From contig MNCI01015611.1 of NCBI GenBank assembly GCA_015680685.1, forward strand, positions 673,799-709,946: a DNA stretch of 36,148 bases. Direction: 5' to 3'. A model generated the notes under the pieces. It worked only from the letters and a program-made list of their open reading frames with translations. It searched no databases and was not told the origin of the DNA. Numbering within the stretch: position 1 is the stretch's first letter; each line of letters starts with the position of its first letter. Source of the DNA: Gnetum montanum. Lineage: Eukaryota > Streptophyta > Gnetopsida > Gnetales > Gnetaceae. Position numbers and translations under genes: made by a program. Below, piece after piece: positions 29,253 to 36,148 of the stretch.

Positions 29253-29753
29253 TGGTGGAAGGCTGGAAGGGAAAAAAAACGCCGAAAGATCATCGGATGG
29301 GCACAGCTGACCCTGCCTTCACATGAGGGTAAGCTGGAAAAGAAAAAAAAGGCAGAGTGCCTTGGATGGTATGCACAAAAATCAACCAAGGACTTACTCG
29401 AACATAAGCTATGGCTTGCACTGGGGTTATCGTAACTGATGTTCGAAATGTAAACAGTGATGCATGAAATGCAAACAGAGCATATACAGAATTGGTATTG
29501 TAAACAAAGCGTAAATGGAATTTAAAACAGAGTAAACAATATAATGGAAGGCAAAAATGGACTGTATTGTATTGCTTAGAATGAATGTGCACTGGTCAAA
29601 GCGTAGCTACGCGTGTGGATGGCAAGTCAAGTGCTAAGCCCTGGGACGATGTGCTTGTAGGTGCTTGGATGCTAGGAGTCCAAAAGCTGCCAGTCAGTGT
29701 TTCCTAAGCCATCAACCTTCAAAATTGCCAATCCCGTTTAAGTGAATGGATGG

Positions 29754-29768
29754 GGTATTTATAAGGTT
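29754..29768 (-). promoter_or_regulatory. TATA-like box of G LTR-like region
   Basis: The minus strand reads CCTTATAAATACCCC, the best promoter-like signal in the region, with the repeat-rich U3-like tract on its upstream side. Confidence 0.4.
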
Positions 29769-30144
29769 TGGCTAGGTTTAGGCATGGAATTCATAGATGG
29801 AATCAACGGTTGAGAGATGAGAGGAAAACCGATCATGTGACACGTGTTCGATGGACAGCTGTGTGTGAGTTGGTCGTGTGTAGGCAGGCTACGTTCTTGA
29901 CTGGATGCACTGTATCTTACAACGTGTAAAATTTACAATGAAAATGATAGTGTACAACAAGAAAATTTGATCCTAGCTTGCTTGATCCATGGATTGACTG
30001 CTGCAGGACATCGATTTGAGTGGTTTTGTGGCTGTTTGAGGCATTTCTGTTCCACCAGAGCTTCCAGTGTGAGTAGATGTGTCTCCAGAATGTTATCAGC
30101 GTGTGTTTGGCATGCTTACGTTGTACTCACACTGTACTCATGCT

Positions 30145-30539
30145 GTACTCACGCTGCCAGCGTGACCTCAGCGTGAGTAACCTGAAAATGATGCATTTCA
30201 CCCCAAATTTTGATCTTTGAAGCCTATTTCTTGATTGCAATGATTGCCTGACTGTGTCTGACCTTTCAAGTCACGAACTAAGCTTGAATGTGTCTTGTTT
30301 TGGGTCACTTTTGGTAGCTCGCGCTGGACTCATGCTACCAGCATGAGTGCAACATGACCACAACGTGAGCTGCAAAAACTTGTAATTTTGAACTTGAAAT
30401 TTGAAATTCTGGAGGTTGGGATTGGAGGTTATCGACAATGAACCTTGAGGATGACTTGCACCTTGGAAATCAGATCATTTCGACTCAGTTTTGAGGCTCT
30501 CACAGTTGGTCACGCTGGACTCACATTGCCAACATGAGT
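30145..30539. repeat. Three palindromes spaced about 185 bp
   Basis: TCACGCTG-C-CAGCGTGA at 30149-30165 (perfect, 8-bp arms); ACTCATGCT-ACC-AGCATGAGT at 30328-30348 (perfect, 9-bp arms); ACTCACATT-GCC-AACATGAGT at 30519-30539 (two mismatches). Each of the last two is preceded by CGCTGG, and the text between them is weakly similar, so this is a decayed tandem unit of about 185 bp. Confidence 0.8.
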
Positions 30540-30571
30540 GCAGCATGAGTGAGAAAATTTGCACAATTTCT

Positions 30572-30652
30572 AGCGTGAGTGCCCAGAACAAGCTAGCGTG
30601 AGTGCCCAGGACAAGCCAACGTGTGTGCCTAGGACAAGCCAGCATGAGTTCC
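30572..30652 (+). repeat. 23-bp tandem repeat, 3.5 copies
   Basis: Units at 30572, 30595 and 30618, with a partial at 30641, each (A)GCGTGAGTGCCCAGGACAAGCC with few changes. The GCGTGAGT core is the same word as in the neighbouring palindromes. Confidence 0.9.
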
Positions 30653-30700
30653 ATGCCTTAGTCAAATGTTTGCCTTTTGAAAGCTCAAAAGGGTTTGATT

Positions 30701-31885
30701 TGTTCTTGCTTCGAAGTATTAGGCTGAAATTAGTGGTGTTTCATTGGCCCCTCTTTGTTGATGTCTGGAGGAATCCACCTAAGAGGCATTGACAAAGAAG
30801 TACAAAAAACCATGAACAACCAAGTACCAAGCATTATCCGTCAGCCCCTAGTTGGATGTCATCGCACCATGTTCCGAAGTACATGGGATTGGGGGAAATG
30901 CAGTTTAATATGTAAGGGGATTGGTTGTAACTGGGGAAATTAAGAGTTAATCAAGGGTTATAATTGCTGTTGGAATTGTGGAGGAGGAATGATCTCACAT
31001 GAACAAGCCATATTTTTGATCCTTGTTGGTAGCCAGTGTTTAGCAGACTCGGCACCAAGACATAGGAGGTACGTTCTTTGGAGAAACAGGACTCCTACAG
31101 AGTGTTTGCTAGAGCCCGTTGTAAACAGCCAAAGCCATGAGATGATGTGCAACATGATCTTTCAAAACATGAGTGTAACTATTTTTCTAAGACAATTGCC
31201 TTCCCACTTGGGGCTTGTATGAGAAGAGCCAATGATCTTTGGTCTATGATGTCAACGGGGTCATGATGACCTTTTCCGTGCATTTTTCTCTTTGATCTTT
31301 TGTTCTTTTTTTTGTTTGTTTTCTTTTTTTTCTTTTTGGAAGAGCTTGCTTTTAGTGCTATCCTCATGCTTATGCGTTTGCATTTGTATCATGTACTGTG
31401 TACTGTGTTTTGCATTGCAATTGCTTAGAGAGTCGCAGTGTGCAACAGTGTACCAAGAGTTTTGGGATGTGTATCAAGGGGGTGTAATTGAATAGGGAAA
31501 GAGGAACATGATGGGGAATAGGGAATGCATCGGGAGTGTACTTATGAACAGATTGATTAACCCAGTTGTAGGCATTAGGAATGTGATACCTTATTGTCAT
31601 GATGAAGTGCATCTGTGCATGAATGCCTCAGGCATGTCATCCTGCAAACACAACTCCAAGGAGACAAGAAAACCACAAATGAATCGGTTAACTAAGCACT
31701 TTAAACTTGAAAACAACCAAGGAGATGGCGCCATCATGTGCAATTTTCAAGACAGATAGAATCATGAATAGCATCAGCTTCATCAGGGTCCATGGGACAA
31801 ATTATGTAGCAATTCTTTGTGGGATAGGTACAACCGATTGCAGCAACATATCTTTTCAAGTATTGCCTAGTCATTAATGATGTCA
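30701..31885. other. Element G non-coding stretch
   Basis: About 1.2 kb with no recognisable gene on either strand. Open frames of 62-83 codons show no family features. A pyrimidine-rich low-complexity run lies at about 31290-31340. Confidence 0.5.
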
Positions 31886-32250
31886 CCAGTTTATAGTCTT
31901 AGTGGACTATTGTGGGTTAGTTTCATGTCATAACCCTTTGGACAGTGCTAGTTTAGCATTATAGCGGATGGTGCATCGCTAGTTTATAGTCGTGGTGGAC
32001 TATGAAGAGGAAAACTAGTTTATAGTCTTAGTGGACTCTAGATGCTAGTTTTACGTCATGGCAGAAAAATGTGGCAGTGTAGTGTCATACCGGATAGAGC
32101 TCTATGGTGTCAAATTACTATCATGACTCCAGGACATTCTATGGTGCCAGTTTCAAGTCATAGCCCCAGGACCATTCTATGGTATCAGTTTTAGGTCGTG
32201 ATGCCAGGACCACCTGTGCTAGTTTATAGTCATAGCGGACTAGTGCTTAC
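31886..32250 (-). repeat. Minisatellite related to the gag peptide repeat, untranslated copy
   Basis: The plus strand repeats AGTTTATAGTCNTAGTGGAC (near 31888, 31978, 32016 and 32221) with diverged forms such as AGTTTCAAGTCATAGCCCCAGGACCATTC. On the minus strand one frame reads STKTIN then a stop, the counterpart of STKTLNW in gag. Spacing is irregular (about 38-50 bp), and stops exclude translation. Confidence 0.75.
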
Positions 32251-32589
32251 CTTGCTTGTGTAAGGTGTGATGCTACATGTGTGGTCATGCTGTGTGTCTG
32301 CAAGATCCTACAAAAAATCAACTAGAAAGAAAACAAAATAAAGTAACACCTATTGTAAACAGAGTTAAAATGTATGAATGAAATAAAAGCAACGCGTGGT
32401 AGTTTTAGGCCATTCTGGGCCATAAGCTAGTTTAAGGCCTTTTTTGGCCATGTGTTTTTGTAGTTTTATGTTTTTTAAACAATGTGTAAACTAAGTTGAC
32501 GAATGTGTAAACAAAGCAAAATGCGTGATCTAAGTGAACGACCAAAATGTAAATGCATAGGCTAGTGCAATGTAAAAAAAAGTAAAAAA
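32251..32589 (-). other. Element G untranslated sequence after protease
   Basis: No gene. TGTAAAC/AATGTAAA words recur (32352, 32484, 32506, 32548). AGTTTTAGGCCATTCTGGGCC and AGTTTAAGGCC (32401-32446) are further relatives of the gag minisatellite. Confidence 0.5.
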
Positions 32590-33662
32590 TGTATGGCAAG
32601 TGGAGGTAAAGGTAGGCAGGCATCCAAATTTTTGGCCAAGGGAAAGTCTTGGTCATGTAGTTGCTTTTTAATTAGGCATGGATTAGGGAGTGTGCAAGGC
32701 TTAGGATCCTCTGGGGAGCTGTTGGCTTCAACCACTCATTCAGGTGTGTTAGCCTTAGGTGTTGCGTTGGTTACCATAGGTGTACCACTAAGAAACTCTT
32801 CTTCCAAAACTTGCGCCATGTCTATGTTGTGGATAGTCAAAGAGGAAGCGTTATCATCGTGGATGATAACTTGACCACCTTCGTATGGAAGGTGGATTTC
32901 TTGGTGGATGGGAGAGGAGATTGCCCTTAGTTAGACTAGCCAAGGCCTGCCTAGAATCATGTTGAAACCTGGCATCTCCTTTATGACAGTGAAATCTGTA
33001 CTAGTGGGGAATTGCTCTCCCACCACAAAGGCTAAGTTGATTGTACCCCTGACTGTGAGATGTGATATGTTGAAGGATTTTAGACACATGGTTTTGGTTC
33101 GCCTGATTTCATTTGCCAGGCCTAACTTGTCGATGACAGAGTACAAGACTACGTTTTTTGCCGCACCATCATCTACGTGCACTCTGCGGATGGTACACTG
33201 TCCAACACGAATGCTAATGGATAGTGGAGCTATAGTGACCTCCCCTCATGTGGGGTTGACTTTGACTACATCATTGCGAAGGGCTAAGGTTGCTAAACCC
33301 AATTCTTGTGGTGTAGGGGGTAACATTGTTGCACAGATGGATGCCTCATTTGTAGGGATGTCCTCCGTAACAGGAATGGAGGCCAAGACTTGGGCCAATG
33401 CTTGGCAGTGAGCAGATGAGGTCATGACCAGGTCGTACAAGCTCAACGTCGTGTTCTTTTGCTTGAGTGTTTCCTTCACCCGAGTTAGTGCAGCTACGAA
33501 GTCCTTGTCATTGGCTGTTATGTTGGCCTTGATTTCCTCCATGTGGCTTGAGAGATAGATCTCTCGTGGAGGGGACTTGTGCTTGGTTTTTTTGGTTTGC
33601 TTGGGGGTAGGGGTCCCAGTGTTTAGTTTTTGTTTGCTAGTTGTGGCCTTTGCTTCAGCCAT
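32590..33662 (-). pseudogene. pol: Element G protease region (decayed)
   Basis: One frame from 33662 leftward, with stops at 33246 and 32931. A Lys/Thr-rich linker comes first. Then VHVDDGAAKNVVLYSVIDKLGL (33188-33123) takes the place of the VDNGS-type protease active site of Ogre/Tat elements, with Asp where Asn, Ser or Thr is usual after the catalytic Asp. Further on are FNMILGRPWL (32966-32937) and AISSPIHQEIHLPYEGGQVI after one stop, the typical sequence after the GRPW motif. Reading fades near 32590 before any RT. In the intact element this enzyme matures Gag-Pol. Confidence 0.75.
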
Positions 33663-33923
33663 GGGGGTTGCGAGGTGCTCGTTTTCCCTATTGCATTGTC
33701 ATTTGGTGGGCCTACCCAGGTTGCTAGTGGGATCGACCCTCAAGGAAGGAGGGATCGAGATGTTTCTCACTATTGGGCTTTGGGTAGATGAGGGGCCATC
33801 ACATTATGACACCCTTATGATAAAGGGTGGCTTAGGAGTTGTTTTAGAAGTTGTTGTGTGACCAACTCGTTATGACACCTTGAGAATCAAAGGTTGCTTA
33901 GTGGTCGTTGTTGCTACGTCATG

Positions 33924-34334
33924 CTAGTTTAACGTCTTAGTGGACGAGTCATGCCAGTTTAATGTCTTAGTGGATGGTTGTTGCCAGTTTAACGTCATAG
34001 AGGATGGGTGTTGTGGAACTTTGACCACAAAGGGTGTTGTGGGTGCATGAGGTGGCACTTTGATAACAAAGGGAGGCCTCTTGCTTGTGGAGGCTATAGG
34101 AACCTTTGCCTTGTTAGGAGGTACACGAATCACAAAAGGTTGTTGCACAAGTTTGGGCTTGCCACGTATGGTAATTGAGTTTATGACATAGGAGGCATCG
34201 TCTGTGTTGGATTGACTCGCCATGTCGATCACCAATTGGCCTTGTTCTATCATTCTCTGCAAGTCATCTTGCAAAGCACGACAGTTGTTTGTACTATGAC
34301 CAGCCATTTGATGGTAATGACAGTAATGGTCCAA
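33924..34334 (-). pseudogene. gag: Element G gag C-terminus with zinc-like motif and peptide repeats
   Basis: 136 codons. The start MDHYCHYHQMAGHSTNNCRAL carries the C-X-Y-H...GH...C arrangement of Ogre/Tat gag zinc motifs, followed by LQRMIEQGQL. Then come two or three repeats of the type PPFVIKVPPHAP and PFVVKVPQHP, and at the end SSMTLNWQQPS, TKTLNWHDSS and TKTLN, an 11-residue (33-bp) repeat. The reading frame differs from the upstream gag piece, so a frameshift lies near 34.4 kb. Confidence 0.75.
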
Positions 34335-34399
34335 TTTAAAATGTTGTGGGACCGGGGGCTCATTTGGTATTGCTAATGTGGGGTTCCTTATAGTTCACA

Positions 34400-35941
34400 G
34401 TACCTATCATGTTTTCAGCAGGTAATCACCAATACGTGTTTGTGTTGGATTTGCTTTGCTTTCAAGAGTTTCTCCAATAGTTCAAAGGGTTGCATTAGTA
34501 GTGGTGTATACTTTAAGCAGTCCTTGTGTTGAAAGTTGGGCCTTGGAGTGGCCCCTATCGATGTAGGTGAGTTGGCGCCAAAGTTGGTAGTTTTGTTAGC
34601 TAGGGCTTTGGGTTGCTTAGCTATTGGGCCCTAGTTAGTTGCTTTTGTGCTTGCAGCCACTGTTGCTACTATTGTGTTTTTCTTGCAAGCATGTTGGTTT
34701 CTATAGGCCACATAAGTTGGGTCATTACTTGCTCTTGCTGCCTCTTCGATGCCCCTTGCTTGGTCAAAGACGTGGATAAGAGACTTTGGGGCCTGGTAGA
34801 GTAGTTTGGACTTGATGAAGTCATTGACTGCATCCTTGAAGATTGCCAAGAGATGTGTCTTTGCGATCGACTCACACATTTCATTGGTTGTGGCACTCCA
34901 TCACTAGAGGAAGGGTAGTATGGGCTCCAGGGGTCCTTGTCTGATGTGGAGGAGTTTGTCGATTGTCACTTTAGGTCTGATGTTGTATCTGAAGTGTGTC
35001 ACAAACTGGTGTATCAGGTCCTCGAGGGATGCGATGGAAGCTCGGGGTAGGGAATGGTACCAGTCTAGAGCTTTGCCAGTGAGCAACAGGGGAAAGAGGC
35101 ATAGAATGGCATGTGGCCAAGAGTGCAACGTGATGGCTTTTGTGTAGAATGTGATGATATGTGCATTGGGGTTACTATGACCATTGTATTTTGTCAGATG
35201 TGGTAATGAATAGCCCACGGGTAGTGTAAGGGGTGGGACCATAGGATAGATCAGATCATCATGGTAAAAGTCCATCACCTTGGGTGTGTCTGAGGAGGTA
35301 CCCTTAAGCTGGTTGATTTCCTCTGTTAGAGTCTGGATGAGTTGGGACACTTGTTCCCAACTCATAGATTCACCAGCTGGTTGTGTTGACTGGACTTGCA
35401 TAGGTTGTGCGGTGAAGGATTGGATCACCGGTTGTGGGCTTTGTGAGTTTAATGTCATGGCAGACAGTTGTTGGTAGTTTAACGTCATACTGGATGTGTG
35501 TTGGCAATTTAAGGCCATACCGGGCCATGGATAGTTTAACGTCATCCTGGATGGATGATGAGCAGGTGCCTGAGGCACTAGTGAAACAAGCATGACACAT
35601 GTGGCACATGCATAAATGTTGGGTTGGGGTTGGGGAGGTTGGGGCATGGCCCCAGTGTAGGCATAAGGTACTTGTGTTGCTTGGGGTTGGGCCCCGTCGT
35701 ATGTATAAGGTGTTTGGATTGTTTGGTGCTAGGCCCCAGTGTGTGTAGATTGTGAAGCGAATGCCTTGGGTGTGTGCTCCAAGTGTTGTGATTGTTGTGA
35801 GGAGGCAAGGCCCCAAGGGCTGTCGGGTTCGGGCAGGGCCATGAACTCGTACTCGTACTCAGATGGCGATCTTGAGTAAGAGGAAGTTATCTTAGAATCG
35901 TTGTGTTGTGTGTATTTTATGTATTGGACAAGGTGATCCAT
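34400..35941 (-). pseudogene. gag: Element G gag core (decayed)
   Basis: The start is the ATG at 35939-35941 (MDHLVQYIKYTQHNDSKITS). A P/Q/T-rich N-terminal part contains a TAG at 35729-35731 where CAG would fit. After an MTLN peptide-repeat cluster (about 35566-35434) comes the gag core: LPHLTKYNGHSNPNAHIITF, LTGKALDWYHSLPRASIASL and FVTHFRYNIRPKVTIDKL. This is the Ogre/Tat gag order (YDG..P..H, ALNWY..L, F...YN). Stops at about 34902-34906 interrupt it, and the same frame continues to 34631 (SIAKTHLLAIFKDAVNDF). It would form the capsid-like particle. Confidence 0.8.
35434..35566 (-). repeat. MTLN peptide/DNA minisatellite in G gag
   Basis: The protein repeats SRMTLNYPWPG, MALNCQHTS, SMTLNYQQLS and AMTLNSQSPQ, about 10-11 residues each. 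The DNA word on the plus strand is AGTTTAACGTCATNCTGGA, related to the clusters at 33921-34016 and 31886-32250. Confidence 0.85.
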
Positions 35942-36148
35942 GTTGGTGGCAGGCAGTATTAGACTGGCTTGAAGTTAGGTGTGAATTGTAGTGAATTCGG
36001 CTTTGAAACGGATGCATTTTGTGTGTTTTTGTTTAAAAAACACTGTAGTTGTACTATAGCGGCACTATAGCAGCTTGAGTACTGTAGCAACCGCAAAACA
36101 CTGTAGTAGCGTAAGGTTACTATAGCAAGTGGAGCATGAGTATGGTAG
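35942..36148 (-). other. Element G leader with ACTGTAGCA/ACTATAGCA repeats
   Basis: No gene. From about 36042 to the edge the words CACTGTAG, ACTATAGCGG, ACTATAGCAG, ACTGTAGCAA and ACTATAGCAA recur every 12-30 bp on the plus strand. The region is upstream of the G gag start, so it is probably untranslated leader. Confidence 0.55.

Larger units (their letters stand above)
29253..30700 (-). repeat. LTR-like region of element G (minus strand)
   Basis: No gene. A minus-strand TATA (CCTTATAAATACCCC, 29754-29768) has text upstream (30100-30650) full of ACTCACGCTG/CAGCGTGAGT words: three palindromes and a 23-bp tandem repeat. Downstream (29440-29560) repeats TGTAAACA words that recur at 32350-32570 within element G. 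This suggests the G 3' LTR and flanks, but LTR ends are not determined because the 5' LTR is outside the window. Confidence 0.45.
32590..36148 (-). mobile_element. Element G: Ogre/Tat-like gag-protease retrotransposon, minus strand, partial
   Basis: Gag (35941 to about 34400), a zinc-motif segment and linker (34334-33246) and protease (33230-32590) run in order on the minus strand, with leader sequence to the right edge. The 5' LTR is outside the window. RT, RNase H and integrase are not found in the 3.3 kb downstream of protease. The gag and protease phrases are those of Ogre-type Tat elements, unlike the A-E family. Confidence 0.75.

Noticed and set aside
31179-31367. A Lys-rich minus-strand peptide resembling a nuclear localisation signal
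   Set aside because: It is produced by translating a T-rich simple tract at about 31290-31340.
32959-33411. A 150-codon plus-strand open frame
   Set aside because: It is the antisense shadow of the G protease frame, which carries real motifs (DDGAAKN, ILGRPWL).

Overview
The window looks like intergenic heterochromatin from a seed plant with a large, retrotransposon-rich genome. A gymnosperm is possible, but the sequence alone does not settle it. It is AT-rich. I found no intact host gene and no rRNA, tRNA, CRISPR array or bacterial-type operon. Almost everything recognisable is decayed LTR-retrotransposon sequence, full of stops and frameshifts, many of them explicable as C-to-T decay.

The left 26 kb is a self-nested cluster of four members (here A, B, C, D) of one Ty3/gypsy family. 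Its LTRs begin TGAT and mostly end CTCATCA. A primer-binding site matching the 3' end of plant tRNA-Asp follows one base later, which points to the Athila/Tat (OTA) side of the non-chromoviral gypsy elements. A is the oldest: its reverse transcriptase/RNase H lies at 1805-2769, its integrase at 18394-19310, an accessory 3' reading frame at about 20.9-24.9 kb and its 3' LTR at 25101-25959. D (minus strand, 1-1804, continuing off the left edge) inserted into A just before the FMDD motif. B (2770-18388) inserted into A between RNase H and integrase; its target duplication survives with one mismatch. B keeps gag but has lost nearly all of pol. C (6328-16050) inserted into B just after the gag-pol remnant, is structurally complete, and has a perfect 5-bp target duplication (ATCAA). 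By eye the C LTRs differ at about 7% of sites and the surviving B LTR pair at about 15%, which agrees with the nesting order.

From 26 to 29.25 kb there is unassigned flank, then two head-to-head tRNA-derived SINE-like sequences, then a minus-strand LTR of the same family (E) split by about 1.5 kb of repeat-rich DNA. From 29.25 kb to the right edge lies a second lineage (G) on the minus strand: an LTR-like region with periodic palindromes, a long non-coding stretch with a minisatellite, and a decayed Ogre-like gag-protease. G has no visible reverse transcriptase or integrase in the window.

The most unusual signals are: a 14-bp GATATC-type tandem array in the U3 of every family member, inverted in D relative to B and C; conserved post-pol non-coding boxes in A, B and C; the accessory coiled-coil frame of A; the integrase Glu-to-Lys change shared by A and C; and a minisatellite in G that is a peptide repeat inside gag and an untranslated repeat elsewhere. 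I saw no convincing new biological system beyond retrotransposon biology.
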